Source: Actinomycetota bacterium
GTDB taxonomy: Bacteria > Actinomycetota > Acidimicrobiia > Acidimicrobiales > Ilumatobacteraceae
DNA length: 64,000 bases
Reading direction: 5' to 3'
NCBI GenBank assembly: GCA_016870215.1
Contig: VGCD01000004.1
Span: 33,504 to 97,503 of the forward strand
Part shown: positions 18,281 through 26,723 of the stretch, in pieces
How positions within the stretch are numbered: the first letter of the stretch is position 1
How the letters are laid out: each line of letters starts with the position of its first letter
Notes under the pieces: generated by a model
What the model saw: the letters and a program-made list of their open reading frames with translations, nothing else
What the model was told of the DNA's origin: nothing
Databases searched by the model: none
Program-made: the position numbers and the translations under genes

Positions 18281-18338
18281 AGACACGGCGTGAGCCTGAA
18301 GCAACACAGCGTGAGCCAGGTTCAGCACAGCGTGGGCC
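18262..18338 (+). repeat. 21-bp periodic repeat spanning the mshC stop
   Basis: Four related 14-bp cores (consensus acacagcgtgagcc) begin at 18262, 18283, 18304 and 18325, exactly 21 bp apart. The first lies inside mshC and encodes its final residues, and the others follow the stop codon. Because 21 bp is seven codons, the mshC frame continues past the TAG as HGVSLKQ, HSVSQVQ, HSVGLNK and stops at a TGA soon after. Confidence 0.75.
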
Positions 18339-18395
18339 TTAACAAAAAGTGAAGTAAGAAGCACTAAATCCGGCATGTGACGTCAGTCCTGCATC

Positions 18396-18424
18396 TAGTC
18401 AATTCGCCGTTACTCGCTTATTCT
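18396..18424 (+). promoter_or_regulatory. Candidate promoter for plsC
   Basis: TATTCT at 18419-18424 is a plausible -10, and TAGTCA at 18396-18401 is a partial -35 match with 17 bp spacing. The rest of the 18281-18459 gap holds the 21-bp repeats and an 8-bp palindrome TGACGTCA at about 18378, and no gene. Confidence 0.35.
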
Positions 18425-18459
18425 GACGCATTCAAACACGGATGCAGGGAGGTGCTCAG

Positions 18460-19251
18460 ATGTCGAACAACCCCCGACACTTCTCGGGGGCCGGGGTCGC
18501 CCAGCGACGTGCGCGTCGAGTGGTGCTTCCTCTTGCCAACCGGCTGTGGCGCTTCAATCTCGAGGGATTCGACAACATCAAGGACATCGGACCAGCCGTC
18601 CTGTGTCCGAATCATGTGTCGTTTCTTGATTCTGCGTTTCTTATGTTGCAGGCACGACGTGAAATCAGTTTTGTCGGCAAAGCCGAATACATGGACTCTT
18701 GGAAGACAAAAGTTCTCTTCCCGATGATGGGAATGATCCCGATTGACCGGTCCGGTGGAGAGCGAAGTGCTGCGGCACTTGATGCAGCAGAGATGGTGCT
18801 GCGCCGTGGTGAGTTGTTCGGAATTTTCCCTGAGGGCACGCGCTCGCGAGATGGAATGCTCTACAAGGGTCACACTGGTGCAGCACGACTTGCACTTCGG
18901 GTTGGGTGTCCGCTCATTCCGGTCGGTGTGGTCGGAACGCGAGAGATTCAACCGCCAGACAAGGTGATGCCAAAGTTTTTCCGCGAGTGCACAATTCGTA
19001 TCGGGCGGCCAATCGACGTGTCTCGCTATCTCGACCGCTCAGAAGACCACATGGTGTTGCGAGAGCTCACCGATGAAGTGATGTTCGAAATTCGTGAACT
19101 CACCGGACAGCAGTATCGCAACGTGTACGCGACGAAAAAGTCAGAGTCCATTGAGACGGCCTGTGCCGTCGTGCCAGGGCAAGACAACGATGCATCATCG
19201 GGAAGCGAGCCACAAGGCCGAGATGCGCGTCAAATGCAACCCACTGCCTGA
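18460..19251 (+). CDS. plsC: 1-acyl-sn-glycerol-3-phosphate acyltransferase (PlsC family)
   Basis: PlsC-type enzymes add the second acyl chain to lysophosphatidic acid at the inner face of the membrane. The protein has 263 residues and shows the acyltransferase motifs in order: NHVSFLDS (catalytic H-x4-D) near residue 52, GMIPIDRSGG, FPEGTRSRDG and a later PLIPVGVVG. The start at 18460 is set by a strong AGGGAGG Shine-Dalgarno at 18446-18452. An upstream in-frame ATG at 18442 would lie before that site. The C-terminal 30 residues are hydrophilic and not conserved in the family. Confidence 0.88.
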   Translation: MSNNPRHFSGAGVAQRRARRVVLPLANRLWRFNLEGFDNIKDIGPAVLCPNHVSFLDSAFLMLQARREISFVGKAEYMDSWKTKVLFPMMGMIPIDRSGGERSAAALDAAEMVLRRGELFGIFPEGTRSRDGMLYKGHTGAARLALRVGCPLIPVGVVGTREIQPPDKVMPKFFRECTIRIGRPIDVSRYLDRSEDHMVLRELTDEVMFEIRELTGQQYRNVYATKKSESIETACAVVPGQDNDASSGSEPQGRDARQMQPTA

Positions 19252-19278
19252 AGCCTCAATCCGTAGACTGCCAAGTGC

Positions 19279-21249
19279 ATGTCGCAGATTTCAGTCTTGC
19301 TTCCCGACGGTTCGTCGCGTTCGTTGCCGGCAGGGTCGACCCTGCTCGCCGTTGCGGCATCGATAGGTCCTCGACTCGCCAAGGCGGCGATTACCGGCAC
19401 CATCAACGGAGCTGAAGCGGATCTGTCGTCGACCGTGTCAGATGGTGACTCGGTTGCCCTTGTCACAGCAGACTCAGAAGCCGGTCGACATGTGCTGCGC
19501 CATTCAACAGCGCACGTTTTGGCGCAAGCGGTGCTGCAACTTTTTCCAGGTGCGCACTTCAGTATCGGCCCTGCCATTGAAGACGGCTTCTATTACGACT
19601 TCGCCCTTCCAGGTGGTCGCACGTTTAGCGAAGAAGACTTGTCGGCAATCGAAGCACGCATGCGCGACATTGTCGCCGCGGATCAACCTTTCATCCGTTC
19701 GGAAGTCGATGTCGACCAGGCCTTGTCGCTCTTTGCGGGTCAGCCGTACAAGTGCGAAATCATCGAGAGAGTTCGAGGCGGTGCGGCAGACGGTGCAGAC
19801 GCCGTTGAAGTTGGTGGTGGCGACACCATCAGCGTGTATCGAAACTCTGACGACTTTGTCGACTTGTGTCGCGGACCACATGTACCGTCCACGAACAAAC
19901 TTGGTCACTTCGCACTGATGAAGGTGGCCGGTGCTTACTGGCGCGGCAACGAAAAGGGCCCGATGTTGCAGCGCATCTACGGCACGGCGTGGGAAAGCGC
20001 TTTGGCGTTGAAGGAGCATCTCACCAGGCTTGAGGAGGCAGCCAAGCGCGATCATCGCAGGCTCGCGACTGAGCTCGACCTGTTGTCCTTCCCAACTGAA
20101 CTTGGTGGTGGTCTTGCTGTGTGGCATCCAAAAGGTGCCATTGTGCGCAAACTGATGGAGGACTACAGCCGACTTCGACATCAGCAAGGTGACTATCAAT
20201 TCGTCTACACGCCGCATCTTGCCAATGCGAACCTCTTCGACACGTCCGGCCATCTCGGTTGGTACGCCGACGGCATGTACCCACCGATGGAAATGGACAA
20301 CGGCGTGTACTACATGAAGCCGATGAACTGCCCGATGCACTGCCTCATCTTCCGCAGTCGTCAACGCAGTTACCGAGAATTACCACTTCGCCTTTTTGAG
20401 CTGGGCACGGTGTATCGATACGAACGTGCCGGAACACTGCATGGCCTTCTGCGTATTCGCGGCTTTACTCAAGATGACAGCCACATCTATTGCACGGAAG
20501 AACAGTTGTCTGACGAAATTACATCTCTGCTCGACTTTGTCATCTCAGTGCTACGTCGCTTTGGTTTCGAGGATTTCGAGTTCAATTTGTCAACTCGCGA
20601 CCCACAGAAGTCGGCCGGCAGCGATGAGATTTGGGACAAGGCCACGGTCGCACTGCGGGAAGCGATGAATCGTCATGGAGTCGAATACAAAGTCAAGGAG
20701 GGTGACGCCGCTTTCTATGGGCCGAAGATCGACATCGATGTTCGCGATGCCATCGGGCGCAAATGGCAATTGAGCACCATTCAGTGTGACTTCAACTTGC
20801 CTGAACGTTTCGAACTTGAGTACGTCGGCTCTGATTCGCAGCGCCATCGCCCAATCATGTTGCATCGTGCTTTGTTCGGCTCGGTGGAACGCTTCTTCGG
20901 TGTGTTGCTTGAACACTATGCGGGGGCTTTCCCCACATGGTTGGCACCGGTCCAAGTGCGCGTGCTTCCGGTGGCGGCTTCACATGAGCAGTACGCCGAC
21001 GAAGTCGTCGAACGGCTCGTTGCGGGTGGTTATCGCGTCGATAAGTCAGCCGCAGATGACCAACTTGGAAAGCGCATCCGAACAGCCAAGGTAGAGAAGA
21101 TCCCGTATGTGTTGGTCGTGGGCGATGATGACGTGGCTGCAGGCACGGTCGGCGTGAATCCTCGCGGTGGGGAAGTGGAACGGGGAGTCAGTGTCGATGA
21201 TTTCATCCAGCGTCTCGCCTCTGATGTTGCTGCGGCATCGCAAGACTGA
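19279..21249 (+). CDS. thrS: Threonyl-tRNA synthetase
   Basis: The product charges tRNA-Thr. The 656-residue class II synthetase has an N-terminal TGS domain (ISVLLPDGSSRSLPAGSTLL) and the second-additional editing domain with HSTAHVLAQAV and the CRGPHVPST segment. The catalytic core follows, with MKPMNCPMHC supplying a zinc cysteine, then RGFTQDDSHIYC. The HRALFGSVERFFGVLLEH motif 3 region and the anticodon-binding domain complete it. It leads the thrS, HIT, membrane protein, pgsA, acyltransferase, pimA block, which resembles the Mycobacterium gene order. A TAGACT at 19264 could be its -10, nine nucleotides before the ATG. Confidence 0.96.
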   Translation: MSQISVLLPDGSSRSLPAGSTLLAVAASIGPRLAKAAITGTINGAEADLSSTVSDGDSVALVTADSEAGRHVLRHSTAHVLAQAVLQLFPGAHFSIGPAIEDGFYYDFALPGGRTFSEEDLSAIEARMRDIVAADQPFIRSEVDVDQALSLFAGQPYKCEIIERVRGGAADGADAVEVGGGDTISVYRNSDDFVDLCRGPHVPSTNKLGHFALMKVAGAYWRGNEKGPMLQRIYGTAWESALALKEHLTRLEEAAKRDHRRLATELDLLSFPTELGGGLAVWHPKGAIVRKLMEDYSRLRHQQGDYQFVYTPHLANANLFDTSGHLGWYADGMYPPMEMDNGVYYMKPMNCPMHCLIFRSRQRSYRELPLRLFELGTVYRYERAGTLHGLLRIRGFTQDDSHIYCTEEQLSDEITSLLDFVISVLRRFGFEDFEFNLSTRDPQKSAGSDEIWDKATVALREAMNRHGVEYKVKEGDAAFYGPKIDIDVRDAIGRKWQLSTIQCDFNLPERFELEYVGSDSQRHRPIMLHRALFGSVERFFGVLLEHYAGAFPTWLAPVQVRVLPVAASHEQYADEVVERLVAGGYRVDKSAADDQLGKRIRTAKVEKIPYVLVVGDDDVAAGTVGVNPRGGEVERGVSVDDFIQRLASDVAAASQD

Positions 21250-21263
21250 GGCGACACATTCGT

Positions 21264-21779
21264 ATGAGTCTTGAGCAACTGTGGAACGGCTGGCGTGCTG
21301 AATACATCCGCGGAGCGGTTGCAGGTTCCACATCTGGCGCATCCGTCTTTACCAGCATCTTGACTTCGGGATTGAGTGACGAAGATGCCCACATTGTGCA
21401 GCGAGGTGCACTCACCTTCGCAATTATGAACGCGTTTCCATATGCCTCTGGTCATGTCTTGGTCTTGCCCTATCGCGAGGTTGCCAATCTTGAGGATTTG
21501 ACCGTCGCAGAGGCCGCAGAGCTCTGGTCGATGGTCACGGCGGCGACTCTTGCTCTTCGTGCGTCACACGCTCCGCACGCCATCAACGTTGGAATCAATC
21601 TCGGGCCCGCTGCCGGCGGAAGCGTGTCACAACATCTGCATGTTCACGTTGTTCCCCGTTGGGATGGAGACACGAATTTCATGACGGTGATTGCCAATAC
21701 TCGCACGCTCCCAGAAGCACTAGAAGAGTCAGCGCGACGCATCCGCAATGCGTGGCCTGATGAGCAACAGAAGAGGTAA
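21264..21779 (+). CDS. HIT family nucleotide phosphorylase/hydrolase
   Basis: The 171-residue histidine triad protein carries SQHLHVHVVPRW, the HxHxHxx active site, and an upstream NAFPYASGHVLVLPYREV strand pair that shapes the nucleotide pocket. In Mycobacterium the gene at this place between thrS and pgsA encodes an Ap4A phosphorylase, so diadenosine polyphosphate breakdown is a reasonable guess. It follows thrS by 14 bp and is probably in the same transcript. Confidence 0.85.
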   Translation: MSLEQLWNGWRAEYIRGAVAGSTSGASVFTSILTSGLSDEDAHIVQRGALTFAIMNAFPYASGHVLVLPYREVANLEDLTVAEAAELWSMVTAATLALRASHAPHAINVGINLGPAAGGSVSQHLHVHVVPRWDGDTNFMTVIANTRTLPEALEESARRIRNAWPDEQQKR

Positions 21780-21783
21780 GGGT

Positions 21784-22299
21784 ATGGCAACTGACGACAT
21801 CCGCGATGAACTTCCCGACGATCTGAACGCCGTCGACTTCGTCGGTGCTTACAAGTTTCCCGACAACAGCAGGCGACGCATACCGGGCTACATGTATCTC
21901 TTTCTTTCAGCAGTCTGTGTGGTCGTTTATGTCGCCGCAGACGGAGACACACCATTGGTGAACGATGGTTACTTGCTCGCAGCATTGATACTCGGCATCG
22001 TTGGTCTGTACAGCTTGCTGAGCGGATGGAGAATGACGGTTGACGAGAAAGGTGCCTTAGAGCGCGCAACTCGCGCCGTGGGTTTCGCAGTTGGGCATGC
22101 ATCGGCCCAGCAAGTATGGCGAGGCGTGCGGAGCCGACCGACATGGCGCATGTTTTGTTACAGCTCGGAAGATCCCCCCACTCGGCGGGGGTTGGTACTC
22201 ATCGATGCAGTCGACGGTCGTGTCGTTGAGTGTCTCGTCGAAGCCAATCCCGACACCGACAACAGCACTTCCGACGCATCAAGTAACCCACCCGAGTAG
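21784..22299 (+). CDS. Small membrane protein of unknown function
   Basis: The 171-residue protein begins with a hydrophilic stretch of about 35 residues (DELPDDLNAVDFVGAYKFPDNSRRR). It then has two membrane segments (about residues 38-55 and 62-80) and a soluble C-terminal domain of about 90 residues with GLVLIDAVDGRVVECL. I do not recognise a named family. It lies between the HIT gene and pgsA, so a role near phosphoinositide synthesis is possible by position only. The ATG at 21784 has a GAGGTAAGG ribosome-binding site. Its TAG stop forms the start of the putative pgsA -10. Confidence 0.7.
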   Translation: MATDDIRDELPDDLNAVDFVGAYKFPDNSRRRIPGYMYLFLSAVCVVVYVAADGDTPLVNDGYLLAALILGIVGLYSLLSGWRMTVDEKGALERATRAVGFAVGHASAQQVWRGVRSRPTWRMFCYSSEDPPTRRGLVLIDAVDGRVVECLVEANPDTDNSTSDASSNPPE

Positions 22300-22302
22300 C
22301 GT
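22297..22302 (+). promoter_or_regulatory. Leaderless -10 for pgsA overlapping the upstream stop
   Basis: TAGCGT begins with the stop codon of the upstream membrane protein and is followed by seven bases and the pgsA ATG at 22310. Confidence 0.45.
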
Positions 22303-22309
22303 TCCGACG

Positions 22310-23032
22310 ATGTTCGACAAGCGCTTTCGCACTCCAATCGAAAAGGCGGTGCGCCCTGTCGGAGTCTTCCTCCGTCGAATCGGAATGTCGCCAGATCACC
22401 TCACGATTCTCGGGGTGGTCATTTCATGTGGTGCAGCAGTAGCGATTGGTGTAGGCGCCACGAGAGGCGGACTGGTGCTCGTCATTCTTGCTGCTCTACC
22501 TGACATGCTTGACGGTGCCGTAGCCAAAGCGGGTAACGACGCAAGTCAACGCGGTAGTTATTTCGATTCGGTGATGGATCGTCTCACGGATGCCATATTG
22601 ATGGGTGGTGTTGCGTGGTATTTCGGAAGTGAGTACGGAGCTCATGCAGCAGTTCTGCCGTTTGCGGTGCAATCCATGTCGTCGCTCATTTCGTATCAAC
22701 GCGCAAAAGCAGAAGCACTCGGACTCAATGCCAAGGGCGGACTGATGGAGCGAGCCGAACGCATTGTTCTGCTCTGTGTCGGACTGTTGTTCGACTTGCT
22801 CCTCTTGCCCATCATGTGGCTCATGCTCGCACTCACGACATTGACGGTCGTGCAGCGTTTTCTGATGGTGTGGCAACAAGCTGAGGTTTCTAATTCGACT
22901 CAGGCGAAGCGTGATGAGCGGTCACGTCGCAGAGTTCAACGCCAGGAACGGTTCAGCTCGCGAGCAACACGGCGCCACACCTCAAGGCGCATGTCGGCAC
23001 GTGGTGGGAGAAATGGCTCAATACGACACTGA
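22310..23032 (+). CDS. pgsA: CDP-alcohol phosphatidyltransferase (phosphatidylinositol phosphate synthase type)
   Basis: This membrane enzyme condenses CDP-diacylglycerol with a polar head group. By position between the HIT and PatA-like genes, the head group is probably inositol phosphate, as in Mycobacterium PgsA1. The 240-residue protein has several membrane segments and the family signature at DMLDGAVAK, AGNDASQR and GSYFDSVMD. The four Asp residues are in place, but Lys replaces the usual Arg of the DGxxAR part. The C-terminal 45 residues are very basic (about 22900-23030) and overlap the next gene by 20 bp. Confidence 0.88.
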   Translation: MFDKRFRTPIEKAVRPVGVFLRRIGMSPDHLTILGVVISCGAAVAIGVGATRGGLVLVILAALPDMLDGAVAKAGNDASQRGSYFDSVMDRLTDAILMGGVAWYFGSEYGAHAAVLPFAVQSMSSLISYQRAKAEALGLNAKGGLMERAERIVLLCVGLLFDLLLLPIMWLMLALTTLTVVQRFLMVWQQAEVSNSTQAKRDERSRRRVQRQERFSSRATRRHTSRRMSARGGRNGSIRH

Positions 23033-23951
23033 CCGAAGGCGCACCTTGGGCGGAGCAGCAACGGTTGGTGGCTACAGAATCGGATCACTGGTTGCGCGTT
23101 TGACACCTGCATTTGTCTCGCAAAACACAGCGGCGCTTCTCGCACCGACGGTTGCTTTGTCACTTCGCGACAAGCGAGCAATGTTTGAGCGTCACTTATC
23201 GCGGGTTCTGCCCGGTGTCGGTGGTCTACAGCGTCGACGACTGGCTCAGCAGGCTTTCGACAGTTACATGCGGTACTACCTCGAGAGCTTCAGATTGCCT
23301 GATCTTTCTCCTCGCTACGTCGACAAGATGTTCAGTGTTGACGGCTTCGCCAATATTGAGTCAGCGCTTGAGAGAGGCAAGGGTGTCATTCTCGCTTTGC
23401 CACATCTCGGTGGCTGGGAGTGGGCCGGACGGTGGATGGCTGACCGTGGGCACAAGTTGACCGTCGTTGTCGAGGCCTTGCAACCGCCCGAGTTGTTCGA
23501 CTGGTTCACCAATCTGCGCAGTGAACTTGGCATGAACGTGGTTCCTCTTGGTCCGAATGCTTCGCCGAGCGTGCTGTCCGCTTTGCGTGCAAATGAAATC
23601 GTGTGTCTGCTCTGTGACCGGGACATTCAAGGTGGAGGTATTCCCGTCGAGTTTTTCGGTGAGCACACAACCCTTCCCGCTGGTCCAGCGATGCTTGGTT
23701 TGCGTGCTGGAGCAGCCGTACTACCGACAGCGGTGTACTTCACCAAGCGCACAGATGGACATCACGCAGTGGTGGCAGAAGGCCTCGACATGTCGCGAGG
23801 TGACTCTCTTCGCGCGGATGTCAGTCGGATCACTCAAGACTTAGCCAAGCAACTTGAAAAACTCATTCGACGAGCACCTGAGCAATGGCACTTGTTCCAA
23901 CCCAATTGGCCATCTGACCCTGGGTATCCCCACATCGTCGATCAGGAATAG
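23013..23951 (+). CDS. Phosphatidylinositol mannoside acyltransferase (PatA-like, LpxL family)
   Basis: The 312-residue protein belongs to the LpxL/HtrB lysophospholipid acyltransferase family. The catalytic H-x4-E is in ALPHLGGWEWAG, followed by CDRDIQGGGIPVEFFG and PTAVYF segments. In actinobacteria the homologue beside pimA acylates the mannose of phosphatidylinositol mannosides at the inner membrane face. The ATG at 23013 has a GTGGGAG ribosome-binding site and overlaps pgsA by 20 bp. The reading frame is open from 22911, but that part lies within pgsA and is not needed. Confidence 0.86.
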   Translation: MAQYDTDRRRTLGGAATVGGYRIGSLVARLTPAFVSQNTAALLAPTVALSLRDKRAMFERHLSRVLPGVGGLQRRRLAQQAFDSYMRYYLESFRLPDLSPRYVDKMFSVDGFANIESALERGKGVILALPHLGGWEWAGRWMADRGHKLTVVVEALQPPELFDWFTNLRSELGMNVVPLGPNASPSVLSALRANEIVCLLCDRDIQGGGIPVEFFGEHTTLPAGPAMLGLRAGAAVLPTAVYFTKRTDGHHAVVAEGLDMSRGDSLRADVSRITQDLAKQLEKLIRRAPEQWHLFQPNWPSDPGYPHIVDQE

Positions 23952-24850
23952 GCGTCGAAGAGTTCCCCGATTGCTTTCACCTGTCCGCCGCTCGTCGAAG
24001 ACATAACTGCGATCGGAGTCACACCTTCGTTGAACCATGCTTCTAGTCCGTCGCGGACAAATGACGCATTTCCGCCAAGCGTGCAATCGTGCAGCCACCT
24101 GTCGCTCATTGCGGCAAGCACGGCATCTTTGTCTCCTGAGCCAAGCGCGGTTTCGATGCTGTCCATTTCTTCCACATAGCCGGCACTCCGCCAGTAATTG
24201 CGGTAGTTCGGCAGGATGACATAGCCCATCAACGTTCTCCTGTTCACTGCGTCGGCAGCACTGCGATCATCATTGATCACGGTGGGAATCATGTTTGAAA
24301 GAAACATCGACGACGCTCGGTGTGTTTCCAGTGACGCAAGTTGCGTGGCCATGTGACTGCGCGACGCGTTGGCCCAGATTGCTCCGTCAGCGACTCGTAA
24401 GGCGAGTGACAGCATTTTATCTCGAAGAGTTGCGAGGTACACGGGGGGTAGGGCACCAGACGACTTTTCATTTGCTTTCATTGCCGCGACATACGTTTCG
24501 ATGTCGGCCAGTGGCTTACCAGTGCTCACATTCAGTCGTTTGACGACAGGTCCATGACTCACGCCGAGCCCGAGTGCGAAGCGACCATCAGAGACCTCGT
24601 TGATGTGGGCTGCGATATTGCCCGTCTCGACAGGGTGGCTGTAATAGATCGGCTGGATCGATGTCCAGAATCGAATCTTGTGTGTCGAGTGCGCGAGTGA
24701 TACCGAAAGCCCCATCGTTCCGCCCAGGCTCGGAAGGGCGAGGCCGCTGAACCCGCGCTCCTCGGCTTGAACTGCCAAGTCGATGATTGCTCGACGCTTC
24801 GTCGGTGTGGCAATCACGGAGAGCGCTGGTTTGCGCGGTGCATTCGTCAT
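23942..24850 (-). CDS. LLM class F420-dependent oxidoreductase
   Basis: The 302-residue protein has the luciferase-like monooxygenase fold. Landmarks are LAVQAEERGFSGLALPSLGG, an HSTHKIRFWTSIQPIYYSHPVETGN strand-helix pair, and DGRFALGLGVSHGP. In F420-producing actinobacteria such proteins usually use F420 rather than FMN, and the substrate is unknown. The ATG at 24850 is preferred over the GTG at 24859 because a TACGGT -10 lies seven bases upstream and would overlap the GTG. The gene is inserted in reverse between the PatA-like gene (10 bp tail overlap) and pimA. Confidence 0.85.
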   Translation of the reverse strand: MTNAPRKPALSVIATPTKRRAIIDLAVQAEERGFSGLALPSLGGTMGLSVSLAHSTHKIRFWTSIQPIYYSHPVETGNIAAHINEVSDGRFALGLGVSHGPVVKRLNVSTGKPLADIETYVAAMKANEKSSGALPPVYLATLRDKMLSLALRVADGAIWANASRSHMATQLASLETHRASSMFLSNMIPTVINDDRSAADAVNRRTLMGYVILPNYRNYWRSAGYVEEMDSIETALGSGDKDAVLAAMSDRWLHDCTLGGNASFVRDGLEAWFNEGVTPIAVMSSTSGGQVKAIGELFDAYS

Positions 24851-24857
24851 GGATATC

Positions 24858-24863
24858 ACCGTA
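24858..24863 (-). promoter_or_regulatory. Leaderless -10 for the LLM oxidoreductase
   Basis: On the minus strand TACGGT is followed by seven bases and the ATG at 24850. It is identical to the hexamer and spacing seen at fabI. Confidence 0.5.
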
Positions 24864-24911
24864 CTTCGCCGAATTGGCGCGGGGGCTGGCGCGATTTCCT
24901 CGATCTACGCC

Positions 24912-24917
24912 TACCGT
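24912..24917 (+). promoter_or_regulatory. Leaderless -10 for pimA
   Basis: TACCGT is followed by eight bases and the ATG at 24926. It supports that start over the later in-frame ATG at 24968. Confidence 0.5.
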
Positions 24918-24925
24918 GTGGGTCC

Positions 24926-26146
24926 ATGAGTGCTGACAGACCTGTTGACGTGTCTGCAACCACCTCAATGTTGCGAATAGGCATGGTATGTCCGTACAGC
25001 CTCACCATTCCCGGTGGTGTTCAGCACCAAGTGCTCGGGTTGGCGCGAAGTCTCCGTGCACGAGGTCATGAGGTGCGAGTGCTCGGACCCTGCGATGGCC
25101 CGCCACCTGCATCATTTGTGACTCCACTTGGCGACAGCTTGCCCACGTCGGCGAACGGTTCGATTGCACCGCTCGCTCCCGATCCGTCGGCTGCGCTGCG
25201 CACTATCCGCGCATTGAACGATGAAGCTTTCGATGTTCTGCACTTGCACGAACCGTTTGCTCCCGGACCAACGCAGACTGCGGTCTTCGTGAAACTTGCG
25301 CCAATTGTTGCGACGTTCCACATGGCGGGTAGCTCAGTGGGGTACAAGGTGTTCCGCCGACCTCTCAATCATTTCGTTTCGCGACTTGATGTGCGATGTG
25401 TCGTATCGAAAGATGCACTTCAGCTCGTGAGCGAGTTCTTTCCAGGTGACTATGAGGTGTTGTTCAACGGTATTGAACTGAATCAGTATGAGCGGCCTTC
25501 GACTGTCACGGAAAGCCGCGAGAGACGTGCAATCTTCTTCATTGGGCGCCATGAGCCTCGTAAGGGTTTGGAAGTGTTGTTGCAGGCAATGGATCGATTG
25601 CCACCCGACGTCACTTTGTGGGTTGCCTCCGATGGTCCTGACACCGCTCGATTGCGTGCTCTGTACGCGAGTGATTCGCGAATCGAATGGCTGGGACGAA
25701 TCTCAGACGACGAGAAGGTGCATCGTTTGCAGTCTGCAAGCGCATTTTGCGCACCATCACTTCATGGCGAATCTTTTGGTGTCGTCTTGCTCGAAGCGAT
25801 GGCAGCTGAAACCCCGGTAGTTGCCAGCAATCTTGACGGTTACCAAAACGTGGCGACACATGATGTCGACGCATTGCTGGTCGAACCGGGAAACTCGGTC
25901 GAATTGGCAGCTGCTCTGTCGCGAGTTCTCGATGATGCACCTCTGGCACGTCGCTTGGTCGAAGCAGGTCAAGTTCGAGCACGTCAGCACTCAATGGACG
26001 AACTGGCTGCGCGTTATGAAGTCCTGTATCGCCGTGCACTGGATATCGAGGCTGCCGCCGGATCAGCCATTCGGGTACCCCGTATGCTGAAGAGGTTCGA
26101 GGGTCGTTTCTTACGCGGCTCCCGAGAAAGGACTCGAGTGACATGA
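24926..26146 (+). CDS. pimA: Phosphatidylinositol alpha-mannosyltransferase
   Basis: PimA transfers the first mannose from GDP-mannose to phosphatidylinositol at the cytoplasmic membrane face. The 406-residue GT4-family protein has the N-terminal IGMVCPYSLTIPGGVQHQV region, with the glycine loop that contacts GDP, and LHLHEPFAPG. FIGRHEPRKGLEVLL opens the second domain, and ESFGVVLLE is the E-x7-E donor motif. The start at 24926 is supported by the leaderless -10, although mycobacterial PimA begins nearer the ATG at 24968. It overlaps lemA as ATGA. Confidence 0.9.
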   Translation: MSADRPVDVSATTSMLRIGMVCPYSLTIPGGVQHQVLGLARSLRARGHEVRVLGPCDGPPPASFVTPLGDSLPTSANGSIAPLAPDPSAALRTIRALNDEAFDVLHLHEPFAPGPTQTAVFVKLAPIVATFHMAGSSVGYKVFRRPLNHFVSRLDVRCVVSKDALQLVSEFFPGDYEVLFNGIELNQYERPSTVTESRERRAIFFIGRHEPRKGLEVLLQAMDRLPPDVTLWVASDGPDTARLRALYASDSRIEWLGRISDDEKVHRLQSASAFCAPSLHGESFGVVLLEAMAAETPVVASNLDGYQNVATHDVDALLVEPGNSVELAAALSRVLDDAPLARRLVEAGQVRARQHSMDELAARYEVLYRRALDIEAAAGSAIRVPRMLKRFEGRFLRGSRERTRVT

Positions 26147-26697
26147 CCACATGGATCATTGTTGCGGTCGTCGCAGTTCTTCTGCTCGCTTTCATCCTTC
26201 TGTACAACTCCCTGGTTCGACGTCGAGCCCAAGTTGACAACGCCTGGTCGCAGATCGATGTGCAGCTGCGTCGTCGTCTCGACCTCATACCGAACCTTGT
26301 CGAAACGGTCAAGGGATACGCACAGTTCGAAAAATCAACGCTCGATGCCGTTATCACGGCGCGCCAATCGGCACTCACCGCCTCACCGTCGCCACAAGCT
26401 CAGGCGTCAGCGGACAATGTCGTGTCTGGTGCGCTCCGGCAACTGTTCGCGTTGTCCGAGGCGTATCCCGACCTGAAGGCGAACCAGAACTTCCTCTCGC
26501 TGCAGGAGCAGTTGGCGGAAACTGAGAGTCGCGTGGCTTATGCACGGCAGTTCTACAACGATGAGGTCCTGAAGCTCAACACTGCGATCCAGAATTTTCC
26601 GACGCTGATTGTCGCGCGTCTATTCGGGTTCACCGAGCGTGAGTATTTTGAGGCCGGCCCCGAGGCGCAGGCGCCACCTAAAGTCTCCTTCAGCTGA
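26143..26697 (+). CDS. lemA: LemA family protein
   Basis: The 184-residue protein has one N-terminal membrane helix (residues 3-24), followed by a long helical domain. The family pattern is NSLVRRRAQVDNAWSQIDVQLRRR followed by DLIPNLVETVKGYAQFE. LemA proteins are commonly next to htpX and are thought to work with it in membrane protein quality control, but their function is not well defined. The gene overlaps pimA by 4 bp and is followed by htpX after 26 bp. Confidence 0.92.
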   Translation: MTTWIIVAVVAVLLLAFILLYNSLVRRRAQVDNAWSQIDVQLRRRLDLIPNLVETVKGYAQFEKSTLDAVITARQSALTASPSPQAQASADNVVSGALRQLFALSEAYPDLKANQNFLSLQEQLAETESRVAYARQFYNDEVLKLNTAIQNFPTLIVARLFGFTEREYFEAGPEAQAPPKVSFS

Positions 26698-26723
26698 ATC
26701 ACTCGTCGTAGTCTTTCTCTGTC

